In this document: one piece after another, positions 7,547 to 17,066 of the stretch
Numbering within the stretch: position 1 is the first letter of the stretch
Layout of the letters: each line of letters begins with the position of its first letter
Source: Clostridiales bacterium
GTDB taxonomy: Bacteria > Bacillota_A > Clostridia > Christensenellales > Aristaeellaceae
DNA length: 25,121 bases
NCBI GenBank assembly: GCA_024684665.1
Contig: JAIKWN010000264.1
Span: 1 to 25,121, forward strand
Direction: 5' to 3'
Notes under the pieces: generated by a model
Databases searched by the model: none
The model's input: only the letters and a program-made list of their open reading frames with translations
Told to the model about the DNA's origin: nothing
Program-made: the position numbers and the translations under genes

Positions 7547-8748
7547 CGCTAACCGTCTCGCAGCTGAATCGCTATGTCCAACGAACGCTGGCGGGCGATC
7601 CGCTGCTGCGGGACCTGGAGGTCGTGGGCGAGATCGCGAACCTCAGGGTCTACGGCGGGGGGATGCTGTTCTTCTCCCTGCGGGACGAGGAGGCGACCCT
7701 GCCCTGCGTGCTCTTCGCGGAGGACGCGGAGCGGCTCCCCTTCATGCCCGCGGACGGTATGCGGGTGAGCGCCCGGGGCAGCGCGGGGCTTTATCCCAAG
7801 GGCGGGCAGTACCGCATGACGGTGCGTTCCCTGCGGGCCGCGGGCTTAGGGGCGCTGTACGAGCGGCTGCAGGTCCTGAAAAGAAAGCTTGAGGCGGAAG
7901 GCCTTTTCGACGGGGAGCGCAAGCGCCCGATCCCCCGCGCCCCGGATACGATCGGGGTTGTCTCCTCCGCTTCCGGGGCGGTCATCCACGACATCATCAA
8001 TGTGGCGACCCGGAGGAACCCGCAGGCGCGCATCCTCCTGTGCCCCTCTAAGGTGCAGGGGCCGGGCGCGGCGGAGGAAGTGGCGAGAGCCATCGCTTGC
8101 CTGGAGCGGGTGCCGTATGTTTCCGTCATCGTGGTGGCCCGGGGTGGCGGTTCGCTGGAAGATCTCTGGGCCTTCAATGAAGAGACCGCGGTTCGGGCGG
8201 TCGCAAACTGCCGGAAGCCCATTGTCTCTGCCATCGGGCATGAGACGGACGTGACCCTCTGCGACCTTGCGGCGGATCTCCGCGCGCCGACGCCCAGCGC
8301 GGCGGCGGAATGCGCAGTGCCCCTCAGGGCGGACCTGGAGGAAGAACTGCAGGGGCTTCTCGAGGAACTGCGGGAGAGCTTGTCGGACTGCCTGACGGAG
8401 CTGGAGACTCGCCTGGCCCTGACGGAGACGCGACTTCTTTCCATGCATCCCGGGCGGCGGCTCGCACGGGAGGAAGAGCGGCTACGCGCCGCGGAAAAAC
8501 TGCTGAAGAAAGCGGGACGGGCCATGCTTTCCCGATCAGAGGAACGCCTTGGCCATCTCCTGCGGGAACTGCAGCTGGCCGGGCCGGGAGAGGTCCTGCG
8601 CCGGGGATACGCCATCGTGCAGCGCGCTTCCGGGAAACCGGCGGTTTCTGCCGGGGCGCTTGCGGATGGAGAACGGGTGTTACTGAGATTTGCGGACGGC
8701 GGTGTTCCGGCGGTCATCCGGCGGGACTCCCCGGAAGATGGAGAATAA
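7534..8748 (+). CDS. xseA: Exodeoxyribonuclease VII large subunit
   Basis: The catalytic subunit of exonuclease VII, which degrades single-stranded DNA into short oligonucleotides together with XseB. The 404 residues comprise an N-terminal OB fold (VSQLNRYV to about residue 105), the catalytic core with VVARGGGSLEDLWAFNEE and GHETDVTLCDLAADLRAPTPSAAAE (two adjacent conserved stretches), a long helical arm that docks XseB copies, and a final small domain containing LRRGYAIV. ATG 7534 lies inside the end of folD, so the two are likely translationally coupled. Confidence 0.96.
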   Translation: MSLLTLTVSQLNRYVQRTLAGDPLLRDLEVVGEIANLRVYGGGMLFFSLRDEEATLPCVLFAEDAERLPFMPADGMRVSARGSAGLYPKGGQYRMTVRSLRAAGLGALYERLQVLKRKLEAEGLFDGERKRPIPRAPDTIGVVSSASGAVIHDIINVATRRNPQARILLCPSKVQGPGAAEEVARAIACLERVPYVSVIVVARGGGSLEDLWAFNEETAVRAVANCRKPIVSAIGHETDVTLCDLAADLRAPTPSAAAECAVPLRADLEEELQGLLEELRESLSDCLTELETRLALTETRLLSMHPGRRLAREEERLRAAEKLLKKAGRAMLSRSEERLGHLLRELQLAGPGEVLRRGYAIVQRASGKPAVSAGALADGERVLLRFADGGVPAVIRRDSPEDGE

Positions 8749-8779
8749 AGCGGGCGGATGCGAAGGGGGAGGGGCGGAA

Positions 8780-9043
8780 ATGAGCCCGAGAAAAACGAAA
8801 GCGGAAAAGACACCGGCCACCTTTGAAATCCGGGTGGCGGAGGTGGAGGCGATTGCCGCGGCCCTTGGCGAGGGCGAGATGCCCCTTGAGGAGGCCATGC
8901 AGGCTTATGAAAAGGGCGTCGCTCTGGTGGATGGACTGAAGAAAGAACTGGCCTCCTATCGCCAGCGGATCGAACAGATAGACCCCGAGACAGGGGAGAT
9001 TGCCCCTTTCCCGGAGAATCCGGAGGGAACCTATGACGTATGA
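8780..9043 (+). CDS. xseB: Exodeoxyribonuclease VII small subunit
   Basis: An 87-residue helical protein that coats the arm of XseA. The core TFEIRVAEVEAIAAALGEGE, followed by MPLEEAMQAYEKG and a helix ending RQRIEQI, is the family pattern. I chose ATG 8780 because GGGGGAGGGG at 8765-8774 sits 5 bp upstream; ATG 8738 would lie within the end of xseA and add an atypical Gly-rich segment. The C terminus is slightly longer than usual. The stop overlaps the ispA start by 11 bp. Confidence 0.93.
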   Translation: MSPRKTKAEKTPATFEIRVAEVEAIAAALGEGEMPLEEAMQAYEKGVALVDGLKKELASYRQRIEQIDPETGEIAPFPENPEGTYDV

Positions 9044-9935
9044 AGCGCAGTTTTCCGAATACTTCCGCATGACGGAAGAAACGCTGGCACGGCTTCTGTC
9101 GGACGGGAAAACCGTTTTCGCGGATATCCCGAGAGGTCTCCTGGAGGCGATGCGCTACAGTGTAATGGCCGGGGGCAAGCGCCTGCGGCCCGTGCTGCTG
9201 CTGGCAGCCTGCGACCTGTTTTCCGGGCCTATAGAAGAGGCGAAGGTTCCCGCCGCGGCCGTCGAGATGATCCATACTTATTCCCTCATCCACGACGACC
9301 TACCCGGCATGGACGACGACGATTACCGCCGGGGCCGGCTGACGAATCACAAGGTTTTCGGCGTGGGCAACGCGATCCTCGCCGGGGACGCGCTCCTGAA
9401 CGGGGCCTTTGAGGTGCTGTTTCAAAACGCCCTAGCGTATCCCGCCCATATGGAGCACCATATCCGGGCGGCGGCGGCCATCGCGGGGCGCGCGGGCGCC
9501 GGCGGCATGATCGGCGGACAGAGCGTCGACCTGCGCAGCGAGCATGAGGAGCCGAGCATTGGTACGCTCCAATACATCCACGAGCACAAGACTGCGGATC
9601 TCCTGACCGCGTCCCTCGAGGCGGGGGCGATGATCGCCGGGGCGGATGAGGACGGGCTTGCTGCGCTGCGGCGCTTCGGCCTGGCCGCCGGCACGGCTTT
9701 CCAAATCGACGACGACATCCTGGACATCGAAGGGGACGCCGCGCTCCTCGGAAAGAAGACGGGCATGGATGTGGAGCGTGGCAAGATGACCTGGCCTGCG
9801 CTCATGGGGCTTGAAGCCGCGAAGGCGGAATCCCGGCGGCTCTGGAACGAGGCGGAAGAGGCTCTCTCCCGTTTTGGCGCGAAAGCGGACTTCCTGTACG
9901 GCTTCGCGGACCGCACGGCGAGAAGGAAGAGCTGA
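9033..9935 (+). CDS. ispA: Polyprenyl (farnesyl/geranyl) diphosphate synthase
   Basis: A 300-residue trans-prenyltransferase that condenses isopentenyl diphosphate with allylic diphosphates, giving precursors for quinones and cell-wall lipid carriers. The first aspartate-rich motif D88-D89-LPGM-D is followed by extra aspartates, and the second is DDDILD at about 226-231. GGKRLRP at 48-54 binds the diphosphate. The two-residue insertion in the first motif is typical of bacterial farnesyl diphosphate synthases. ATG 9033 follows CGGAGGG. A 121-bp gap separates it from dxs, which supplies the same pathway. Confidence 0.93.
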   Translation: MTYEAQFSEYFRMTEETLARLLSDGKTVFADIPRGLLEAMRYSVMAGGKRLRPVLLLAACDLFSGPIEEAKVPAAAVEMIHTYSLIHDDLPGMDDDDYRRGRLTNHKVFGVGNAILAGDALLNGAFEVLFQNALAYPAHMEHHIRAAAAIAGRAGAGGMIGGQSVDLRSEHEEPSIGTLQYIHEHKTADLLTASLEAGAMIAGADEDGLAALRRFGLAAGTAFQIDDDILDIEGDAALLGKKTGMDVERGKMTWPALMGLEAAKAESRRLWNEAEEALSRFGAKADFLYGFADRTARRKS

Positions 9936-10056
9936 GCTCCTGTCTTCTCAGCCGCCCCGTAGCTCCCCTAGATGAGGTTATATTGCGACGAAGCGTGAAC
10001 AGCGCAAGACCATAGAAAGCAAAGAAAGCATACCCAAAGAGAAAGGGGGGATCGCC

Positions 10057-11931
10057 ATGGCGTTGCTTGAGGCCATCGAAGGGCCGCAGGACGTGAAAAA
10101 ACTGAACCGGCAGGAATGCGAAGAACTGGCGGCGGAGCTTCGCCGGGCGATCATTACGACGGTCTCCCGTCAGGGCGGGCATCTGGCGTCCAACCTCGGC
10201 ATCGTGGAAGTAACCATCGCGCTGCACCGGGCATTCGCTAGCCCGGAGGACCAGCTGATCTTCGACGTTGGGCACCAGGTTTACGCGCATAAGCTGCTTA
10301 CGGGCCGGCAGGACCGCTTCCAGACCCTGCGCAGCTACGGCGGGATCTCCGGATTCCCCTGCCGGGCGGAAAGCCCCCACGATCTCTTTGACACCGGGCA
10401 CTCCTCCACTGCCATTTCCATGGCGCTTGGGCTGGCGAGAGCACGGGATCTTTCCGGGGAAACACGCCACGTGGTGGCCGTCGTCGGGGACGGCGCGCTG
10501 ACCGGCGGCATGTGCTATGAGGCGATGAACGACGCGGGGAACACGCATACGAAGCTCATCGTCGTCTTAAACGACAATGGCATGTCCATATCGAAAAACG
10601 TTGGCGCCCTGTCGGATACACTTAAACACCTGCGCGCCTCTTCCTCCTGGTATGCGAAGAAGAAGCGGGTCCGTCGCTGCCTGGAGCGGATCCCCGCGGT
10701 GGGCAAAACGGTCGCCCGGGTCATCATGGGCGCCATCGACATGGTGAAGACCGTGACCACGGGGGGCGGGCTATTCGAGGCGCTGGGCTTCCGCTATCTC
10801 GGCCCCTTCGACGGGCATAACGTGGAGGAACTGACCCACGTCTTCGAAGAGGCAAAAGCCGTGACGGAGCCCGTCATCATTCATGTGCTGACGCAGAAGG
10901 GCAAGGGTTACGACCTCGCGGAACAGAAACCAGAAAAGTATCATGGTATCGCACCGTTCCGGGTGGAAAACGGCATGAAGCGGAAAATCAGTGGGAGCAG
11001 GAACGCCGCCGTTACCGTGGGGGAAACGCTCTGCGCTCTAGCTGAGGAAGATACAAGGGTGGTCGCTATTACGGCAGCGATGAAAGAGGGCGTCGGTCTT
11101 TCTGGCTTCGCGGACCGGTATCCGGAACGCTTCTTTGACGTCGGGATAGCAGAGGAACACGCGCTCTCCATGGCGGCGGGGCTGGCCCGGGGCGGCATGC
11201 GCCCCTATTTCGCGGTTTACGCGACGTTTTTCCAGCGTGCCTTCGATCAGCTCGTACACGACGTTGCGCTGCAGGGGGTTCCAGTCTGCATTCTGGCGGA
11301 CCATGCGGGCCTTGTGGGGGACGACGGGAAGACCCATCACGGCGTCCTCGCGGGCGCCATGACGCTCCCGGTACCGGGGTTGACCGTGCTTGCACCGCGG
11401 GATACGCGGGACCTCGCCGGGGCCATCCGCCTTGTGAATTCGCTTCCCGGCCCTTCGGTCATCGCCTTCCCCAAGGAGGGCATCGAACCCTATGCCGAGA
11501 GTGGATCGCTTGCAGTCGGACACTGGCAAACGCTGCGGAAAGGGACGGACGCGGCGCTGCTCTCCTTCGGGCGCATGGTGAAGACGGCTCTCCGGACGGC
11601 GGAACTTCTGAATGGAAAGGGCGTGTCCGCGGCCGTCGTCGACTGCGCGAGCCTGAAGCCCATGGACAGGGATTGCCTGCGGCGGCTTTCCCGGGACGGG
11701 ATCCCTGTCTTCACGATGGAAGAAGAACAGAAGACTTGCGGCTTCGGCGCGGAAGTTGCGCGCCTGTCGACGGAAATGGGGATCGCGCCGCCCGCTGGGA
11801 TCTTCGGGATCGGGGACGAGTTTGTTCCCCACGGGGACACGGAACTGCTGCTCCGGGACGCGGGCCTTTCGCCTGAAAGCCTGGCAGAGCGGATTTTCGC
11901 GCGGCTGCGGGAGGAAGAACATGTCGAATAA
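10057..11931 (+). CDS. dxs: 1-Deoxy-D-xylulose-5-phosphate synthase
   Basis: A thiamine-diphosphate enzyme that joins pyruvate and glyceraldehyde 3-phosphate, the entry step of the non-mevalonate isoprenoid pathway. The length of 624 residues is normal. The ThDP/Mg motif runs from GDG at 144-146 to N162, H42 and H73 lie in the usual substrate and cofactor positions, and the catalytic glutamate is E365 in VGIAEEHA. A transketolase-type central domain and C-terminal domain follow. ATG 10057 is preceded by AAAGGGGGG. The stop overlaps tlyA by 11 bp. The gap before it (9936-10056) is purine-rich and holds a lone TATATT at 9979 without a convincing -35. Confidence 0.97.
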   Translation: MALLEAIEGPQDVKKLNRQECEELAAELRRAIITTVSRQGGHLASNLGIVEVTIALHRAFASPEDQLIFDVGHQVYAHKLLTGRQDRFQTLRSYGGISGFPCRAESPHDLFDTGHSSTAISMALGLARARDLSGETRHVVAVVGDGALTGGMCYEAMNDAGNTHTKLIVVLNDNGMSISKNVGALSDTLKHLRASSSWYAKKKRVRRCLERIPAVGKTVARVIMGAIDMVKTVTTGGGLFEALGFRYLGPFDGHNVEELTHVFEEAKAVTEPVIIHVLTQKGKGYDLAEQKPEKYHGIAPFRVENGMKRKISGSRNAAVTVGETLCALAEEDTRVVAITAAMKEGVGLSGFADRYPERFFDVGIAEEHALSMAAGLARGGMRPYFAVYATFFQRAFDQLVHDVALQGVPVCILADHAGLVGDDGKTHHGVLAGAMTLPVPGLTVLAPRDTRDLAGAIRLVNSLPGPSVIAFPKEGIEPYAESGSLAVGHWQTLRKGTDAALLSFGRMVKTALRTAELLNGKGVSAAVVDCASLKPMDRDCLRRLSRDGIPVFTMEEEQKTCGFGAEVARLSTEMGIAPPAGIFGIGDEFVPHGDTELLLRDAGLSPESLAERIFARLREEEHVE

Positions 11932-12745
11932 GCAGCGGGCGGACGTGGCCCTTGTCGCCCGTGGTCTTGCGGAAAGCCGGGAGAAGGCGCAGGCGCTGAT
12001 CATGGCCGGGTTGGTCTATCTGGGCGAAACCCGGATAGATAAACCCTCGGAAAAAGTGGGGCCGGAGGAGCCGCTGACCGTGCGGGATGCGGGACGCCAC
12101 TATGTGAGCCGCGGCGCGCTGAAACTCGAGAAGGGGCTTTCAGTCTTTTCGGTCGTTCCGGCGGGTCGGGTTTGCCTGGACCTCGGCGCTTCCACGGGGG
12201 GATTCACCGACGTGCTGCTGCAGGGCGGCGCGGCGCGGGTATACGCCGTGGACGTGGGTTACGGGCAGCTGGACTGGCGCCTGCGGGAAGATCCGCGGGT
12301 TACCGTGATGGAGCGGACGAACGCCCGGTATCTGACGCCGGAGGATTTTCCGGAGAGACCGGATCTGGCCGTCATGGACGTTTCATTTATTTCGATCACA
12401 AAGATTCTGCCGGCGGCGGCGGCGATCCTGGGAGACGCAGGGGAATTTGTAACCCTGGTGAAACCCCAGTTCGAGGCCGGCCGGGAGAGGGTCGGGAAGA
12501 AGGGCGTCGTCCGGGATCCGGCGACGCATCTGGACGTTCTGCGGTCCGTCCTGCGCTTTGTGCGGGAAGAGATGGGCTGGTTCCCTGCGGGCATAAGCTT
12601 CTCGCCCATCCGGGGGCCTGAGGGAAATATCGAGTTCCTGCTGCACCTGTTGCCCTCGGGAGAGTGTCCCAGCGTGACGGATGCGGATGCGGAACAGGTT
12701 GTCGCGGAAGCGCACAGGGAATTTTCGGAAGGAGACGGCGCATGA
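11921..12745 (+). CDS. tlyA: TlyA family rRNA 2'-O-methyltransferase (hemolysin A type)
   Basis: A 274-residue protein with an N-terminal S4 RNA-binding domain (about 1-60) and an FtsJ-type methyltransferase domain. The SAM-binding motif LDLGASTGGFTDVLL is at about 86-100, after SRGALKLEKGL. TlyA of mycobacteria methylates 16S and 23S rRNA and influences capreomycin sensitivity; the substrate here is inferred from family membership. ATG 11921 follows GGGAGGAAG. It is coupled to dxs upstream (11-bp overlap) and nadK downstream (ATGA). This dxs-tlyA-nadK order is common in Firmicutes. Confidence 0.93.
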   Translation: MSNKQRADVALVARGLAESREKAQALIMAGLVYLGETRIDKPSEKVGPEEPLTVRDAGRHYVSRGALKLEKGLSVFSVVPAGRVCLDLGASTGGFTDVLLQGGAARVYAVDVGYGQLDWRLREDPRVTVMERTNARYLTPEDFPERPDLAVMDVSFISITKILPAAAAILGDAGEFVTLVKPQFEAGRERVGKKGVVRDPATHLDVLRSVLRFVREEMGWFPAGISFSPIRGPEGNIEFLLHLLPSGECPSVTDADAEQVVAEAHREFSEGDGA

Positions 12746-13614
12746 TCGGGCGTGCAGCTTTTACCATCAACCGCGTCAAGGAGACCGCCGTCCAGGCGGC
12801 GATGACCTGCGCGGCCCTCTGCCGGGAGCAGGGCATCCTGCCCCTCGTCCTCGCGGAAGACCGGGAGGAGTGGGAGCGCCTGGCGCCGGATTTGCCGGCT
12901 GGCTTTATCGAAAGCCCGAAGGAAGCGGACGCGTTCTTCGTCTTCGGCGGGGACGGCACGTTGCTGCGGGCGCTGGACCGCTACGCGGGCATGGAGATCC
13001 CGATCCTCGGCGTGAACCTCGGCCGGCTTGGTTTCCTGCCGGAGGTGCAGACCGGGGATATGGCGCGCGCGCTTGCCTGCCTCCGGGCGGGGGACTACCG
13101 GGAGGAGCGGCGGATCATGCTCTCCTTCCGGGCGGAGACGGCGCATGGCGCGGCGCGGGGCGTGGCCACCAATGAGGTGGCGGTCTCCCGCGGCCTGTCC
13201 CAGCGGATGATCGCGATGGACGTCCTTTCGGACGGGAAGCTTGTGGAGCACTACATCGCGGACGGGATCCTCATTGCGAGTCCTACAGGATCCACGGCCT
13301 ATTCGCTCGCGGCGGGCGGCCCGGTGGTGAGCCCGGACGTCTCGTGCCTGCTGATCACGCCGGTCTGTCCGCACAGCCTGCATGCGCGGCCCTTCGTGGT
13401 ATCGGACCGGAGCCGCATCGAGATCCGCCTGCGCATGGCGGAGCGGCGGGAGGGGATCCTGCTCTCCGCGGACGGGGAGCCCGTATCGGAGCTTTCGAAC
13501 GACGACGTCGTCGAGATCACGCGCTCGCCGCATGACGCGCGCCTCATCCGCCTCCCCGGCGAACGGGACTTCTTCGGACTCGTGAAACGCAAACTCTCTG
13601 CCAGCCCGCTGTGA
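12742..13614 (+). CDS. nadK: NAD kinase
   Basis: Phosphorylates NAD to NADP. The protein has 290 residues. The family motif GGDGT is at 69-73, NLGRLGFL at about 92-99, the NE pair at N144-E145, and the Gly-rich DGILIASPTGSTAYS at 174-188. ATG 12742 overlaps the tlyA stop, and AAGGAG precedes it. Length and motifs are normal. It is the last gene of the tightly overlapping housekeeping run before the unrelated secreted protein gene. Confidence 0.96.
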   Translation: MIGRAAFTINRVKETAVQAAMTCAALCREQGILPLVLAEDREEWERLAPDLPAGFIESPKEADAFFVFGGDGTLLRALDRYAGMEIPILGVNLGRLGFLPEVQTGDMARALACLRAGDYREERRIMLSFRAETAHGAARGVATNEVAVSRGLSQRMIAMDVLSDGKLVEHYIADGILIASPTGSTAYSLAAGGPVVSPDVSCLLITPVCPHSLHARPFVVSDRSRIEIRLRMAERREGILLSADGEPVSELSNDDVVEITRSPHDARLIRLPGERDFFGLVKRKLSASPL

Positions 13615-13627
13615 CGGAGGTATGGAC

Positions 13628-14749
13628 ATGCGTATATTTCACCCGCGGATCCTGACGCTGCCCGCGCTTTTTCTGCTCCTCACGTCCATGGGATGTCTTG
13701 CCGGGGCGGAGGAAGAAACCCCCGCCCTTTCCTATGAAGTCAAATTCCTGCTGGATTCTGACAGAGTGCTCGGCGAAGATCATCTGCTGAAAGAAGAAGT
13801 AAAAGCACTTTTCGGGATATCGGCAGAATCGGAAAAGTATCCGGACAAATATGAAGAAATCGAAGCCCTTTATCTCGAAACGATGGACAAGACATATTAT
13901 AAAGAAGGATGGATCAACCGGATTCGCTGGAAGGGAGAAGAAGGGGAACTGGAGAGAACCTATAAACGCAGATTCTCTTTTGATGGAATGAGCGAAGAGG
14001 ATGTGGAAGCGGCGCTGAATCTGGCAAAGAATGCGGGATTTGAGCCCGGATCGAAATATGAGGCGCAGATTGACTGGAGTCAGGACAAGATGACGCTGAG
14101 TTTCACCAAGCTGCCTGAATCGACTGAGCTACGTGAGCAAAGTCCGGAACTTGCAAAAATGACAACAGGGGAAGCGGTCCATTATCTTCTTGAAGATATG
14201 CCGGAGGAAGAAACAGACAGAACATCCATTCTGAGAGCGCAGAAGGCAGGCCCGGTTACTTACCATAAGATAAAAGGGGTCTTCAACGATGAAAAAGGGA
14301 AGAAAATTACGAAAGTGACTATTGAAATCTGGCCTGTCGAAAAAAAGAGAACAAAAGAGGTTACCTATACTGCAGAACTCTCCTTCAAAGTGGAGGGAAA
14401 AAAAGCTTTTTATCAAACGGCTGACAGTTATCGGAAGCAGCTCGAGAAATTTATGGAAGAGAATGAGCTTCTCTCAGAGGATGACAGCCTGAAAACGACA
14501 ATGATCCTGGACGCGTACATTCGTCCTTACCCGGAGACAATCGCCTTTTCGCTCCCTGCGGGATTGACGAAAATCGGCAGTGACGCGTTTGCCGGCTGCC
14601 CTGTTTCCTCGGTGCTGGTGCCGGACAAGACGGGGGACATCGTCGGGAATCCTTTCTCAGGCGCAGAAGACCTGATCGTCATCGGAGCGCTTGACAGCGC
14701 GGCGGACACGTTTGCGAATCAATTTGGTTACAGCTTCATTCCGGAATAA
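13628..14749 (+). CDS. Secreted protein with CYTH-like domain and C-terminal BspA-type leucine-rich segment
   Basis: A 373-residue protein. ATG 13628 lies 7 bp after GGAGG at 13616-13620; ATG 13622 is too close. Residues 1-27 look like a Sec signal peptide with possible cleavage AGA/EE. Residues about 35-295 resemble a CYTH/triphosphate-tunnel fold: SYEVKFLL (E37, K39) mimics the ExExK start strand, then LYLETMD, INRIR (R98, R100), TYKRR, TIEIW and AELSFK give further charged strands, and a final helix-strand reads SLKTTMIL. The first Glu of ExExK is Ser. Residues ~305-373 match a BspA-type leucine-rich repeat ([13 protein letters not shown]). Its middle is richer in A and Lys codons than its neighbours, suggesting a different history. 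Function is unknown and the CYTH assignment is inference. Confidence 0.7.
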   Translation: MRIFHPRILTLPALFLLLTSMGCLAGAEEETPALSYEVKFLLDSDRVLGEDHLLKEEVKALFGISAESEKYPDKYEEIEALYLETMDKTYYKEGWINRIRWKGEEGELERTYKRRFSFDGMSEEDVEAALNLAKNAGFEPGSKYEAQIDWSQDKMTLSFTKLPESTELREQSPELAKMTTGEAVHYLLEDMPEEETDRTSILRAQKAGPVTYHKIKGVFNDEKGKKITKVTIEIWPVEKKRTKEVTYTAELSFKVEGKKAFYQTADSYRKQLEKFMEENELLSEDDSLKTTMILDAYIRPYPETIAFSLPAGLTKIGSDAFAGCPVSSVLVPDKTGDIVGNPFSGAEDLIVIGALDSAADTFANQFGYSFIPE

Positions 14750-14778
14750 AGCACAGCAGAACCGAAAGGCGGAGGACC

Positions 14779-15228
14779 ATGAAGAACGACAGACAGAACC
14801 TCATCCGGGAGATCATCCGGGAGAAGCCTGTGCGGACGCAGGCGGAGCTGGCGGAAGAGCTGGAGAGGCGGGGGATGAGCGTGACCCAGGCGACGCTTTC
14901 CCGGGATATCCGCAGCATGCACCTGATCAAGGTGCAGGGGGAGGACGGGGAAGCCCGCTACGCCCCCGGGGAAAGGGAGGACCATGGCCTCTCCGACCGG
15001 CTGGCCCGTATCCTGCGCGATTCCGTCATCAGCATGGACAGCGCGGGGAACCTGGCCGTCATCCGCACCCTTTCCGGCAGTGCGCACGTTGCCGCGGAGG
15101 CCATCGACACTGCCGCGTGGCCGGAAGTGGTGGGCACGATCGCGGGGGACAATACGATCCTCGTCATCGTACGCTCCGAGGCGCAGGTTCAGGACGTCCG
15201 CGCCCATTTCGCGGGGATACTGGGGTAA
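14779..15228 (+). CDS. argR: Arginine repressor ArgR/AhrC
   Basis: A 149-residue transcription factor with an N-terminal winged helix ([11 protein letters not shown], then [25 protein letters not shown]) and a C-terminal arginine-binding, trimer-forming domain ([17 protein letters not shown]). It normally represses arginine synthesis and activates breakdown when arginine is present. The usual GD-D pair of the arginine site reads AGDN here, so ligand affinity might differ. GGAGG lies just before ATG 14779. No arginine genes are nearby. The argR-recN pairing is conserved in Firmicutes and not obviously functional. Confidence 0.94.
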   Translation: MKNDRQNLIREIIREKPVRTQAELAEELERRGMSVTQATLSRDIRSMHLIKVQGEDGEARYAPGEREDHGLSDRLARILRDSVISMDSAGNLAVIRTLSGSAHVAAEAIDTAAWPEVVGTIAGDNTILVIVRSEAQVQDVRAHFAGILG

Positions 15229-15241
15229 AGGAAGAGATGTT

Positions 15242-16954
15242 ATGCTTCTTCGGCTGAATATCCGGCATCTTGCACTCATCGACGGGGCGGAAATCGAGTT
15301 TTCGCCCGGCATGAATGTGCTGACCGGCGAAACCGGCGCGGGCAAGTCCATCGTAGTGGACGCCGTGAACCTCGTCCTTGGGGAACGGGCGAGCCGGGAG
15401 CTGGTCATGCAAGGAGAGAAGAGCGCCCGGGCGGAAGCTGTCTTCGACACGGAGGGGAACGAGGCCATCGCGAGGGAACTGACGTCCCTCGGGATGGAAG
15501 CGGAAGAAGGGCTGGTTTTCCTCAGCCGGGAGCTGTCGGAATCCGGCCGCAGCGTCTGCCGGCTGAACGGGGAGATCGTTCCCCTTGCGACCCTGCGCCG
15601 CGTCTCTTCGCAGCTTCTGGATATCCACGGCCAGCACGAGCACCAGCTCCTCCTGGACAGCCGGAACCACGTCGCCTACCTGGACGAGTTCGGCGGAGAG
15701 GAGCTGCTTTCGGTGCGCGACCGCGTCCGGTCGGCGTATGAGGCCTGGCGGGATGCGGCGGGCAGGCTGGAAAAGCTCCGCAGGAGCGTGCAGGAGCGGG
15801 AGCAGCGGATCGACATGCTTCGCTTCCAGACGGAGGAACTGCGCGGGGCGGCGATGACCGCGGGCGAGGAAGAAGAACTGGAATCGAAACGCACCTTCTA
15901 CCGCAACGCGGGGCGCATCACGGAATCCTTCTCAGAGGCGAGGACGCTGCTCTCCGATGGCACGGAGGAAGGGGAAAGCGCCCTGTCCCTCCTGCGCCGG
16001 GGCGCCCAGGCGCTCTCCTCCGTCGCGCGGCTGGATCCCGCTTACGAGGCGCTGTATAACCGGCTGGACAGCCTGTATTACGAGGCGGAAGACGCGGCGG
16101 AAGAGCTTTCCGGCCTCCTGGACGGCATGGAGTACGACGGGGAAGACGCAGAACGGGTGGAAAGCCGCTTGGATCTCCTGCACCGCCTGGGCAGGAAATA
16201 CGGCCCCGGCACGGAGGAGATGCTGCGCTACCTGAAGCGGGCGGAAGAGGAGCTCGCGGAACTTGAAACCTCCGGGGAACAGGCGGAGCGGCTCGAGCGG
16301 GAAGAGGCAAAGCTGCTCTCCGTCCTGAAATCGGAATCGGACGCGCTGACGGCCCTGCGCAGGCAGGCGGCGGAGCGCTTTACCCGGGAGATCGAGGGGC
16401 AGCTGCACGAGCTTGGCATGAAAAGCGCCCGCATGGAAGTCTCCTTCGGGGAGGCGGAGGACGGGGAACGCTACACGGCGAACGGACAGGACCGGGTGGA
16501 GCTGCTCTTTTCCGCGAACCTCGGGCAGGAACCCCGCCCGCTGCAGAAGGTGGCTTCCGGCGGCGAGCTGTCCCGGATCATGCTTGCGCTGAAGAACCTC
16601 TCGGCGAAGAAACCGGGAGTGCCCCGGAGCATGGTCTTCGACGAGATCGATACGGGCATCAGCGGGCGCATGGCGCAGGTGGTGGCCGAGAAGATGACGG
16701 AGATCGGGGACCGGCATCAGGTGATCTGCGTCACCCATCTGCCGCAGATCGCCGCCATGGCGGATGCCCAGTACCTGGTTTCGAAATCGGAAGAAGAAGG
16801 ACGGACGCGGACGGAAGTCCTGCGCCTGAACGACGCGGGGCGGGCGGAGGAGCTCGCCCGTATGGTCGGCGGCGCGGCGGGCAGCGGGCTCGAACACGCG
16901 GAGCGTATGCTGAAGGAAGCCGCGGCCCGGAAGCGGGAACTGCGCGGCGCATGA
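15242..16954 (+). CDS. recN: DNA repair ATPase RecN
   Basis: An SMC-like protein that responds to double-strand breaks. The 570-residue length is normal. Walker A GETGAGKS is at about 29-36, QLLDIHGQHEHQLLL follows at about 125-140, two coiled-coil arms rich in Glu, Arg and Leu span the middle, the ABC signature ASGGELS is at 438-444, and Walker B with MVFDEIDTG is at 464-472. ATG 15242 follows AAAGGAAGAG, 13 bp after the argR stop; a longer reading would overlap argR. In spore formers spoIVB and spo0A often come next, but here an unrelated regulator follows. Confidence 0.96.
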   Translation: MLLRLNIRHLALIDGAEIEFSPGMNVLTGETGAGKSIVVDAVNLVLGERASRELVMQGEKSARAEAVFDTEGNEAIARELTSLGMEAEEGLVFLSRELSESGRSVCRLNGEIVPLATLRRVSSQLLDIHGQHEHQLLLDSRNHVAYLDEFGGEELLSVRDRVRSAYEAWRDAAGRLEKLRRSVQEREQRIDMLRFQTEELRGAAMTAGEEEELESKRTFYRNAGRITESFSEARTLLSDGTEEGESALSLLRRGAQALSSVARLDPAYEALYNRLDSLYYEAEDAAEELSGLLDGMEYDGEDAERVESRLDLLHRLGRKYGPGTEEMLRYLKRAEEELAELETSGEQAERLEREEAKLLSVLKSESDALTALRRQAAERFTREIEGQLHELGMKSARMEVSFGEAEDGERYTANGQDRVELLFSANLGQEPRPLQKVASGGELSRIMLALKNLSAKKPGVPRSMVFDEIDTGISGRMAQVVAEKMTEIGDRHQVICVTHLPQIAAMADAQYLVSKSEEEGRTRTEVLRLNDAGRAEELARMVGGAAGSGLEHAERMLKEAAARKRELRGA

Positions 16955-17047
16955 CGCACGGGAGGATACAAAAACCAAAATCAGAAGTTGGGCGTTTTGT
17001 TTTGGAAAAAGATGCCATACTTCAGCGGTTTTTGCCGTATGCATCTT

Positions 17048-17065
17048 GAATACAATAACCAATCC
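17048..17065 (+). promoter_or_regulatory. Candidate GntR operator, copy 1
   Basis: The 18-bp element GAATACAATAACCAATCC recurs at 18036-18052 as GGATACAATAACAATCC, differing by one base and a one-base gap. It lies immediately upstream of the gntR -35 box. An imperfect inverted repeat (17011-17020 with 17037-17045) is just ahead of it. Assignment to the adjacent regulator is inference. Confidence 0.55.
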
Positions 17066-17066
17066 A

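Noticed and set aside
9979..9984. TATATT as a -10 box for dxs
   Set aside because: The position 17 bp upstream has no recognisable -35 and no extended -10 TG, so support is too thin to list as a feature.
13685..13705. Lipoprotein signal on the CYTH-like secreted protein
   Set aside because: The residue at -3 before the cysteine (SMGC) is Ser rather than Leu/Val/Ile, so ordinary signal peptidase cleavage at AGA/EE is preferred.
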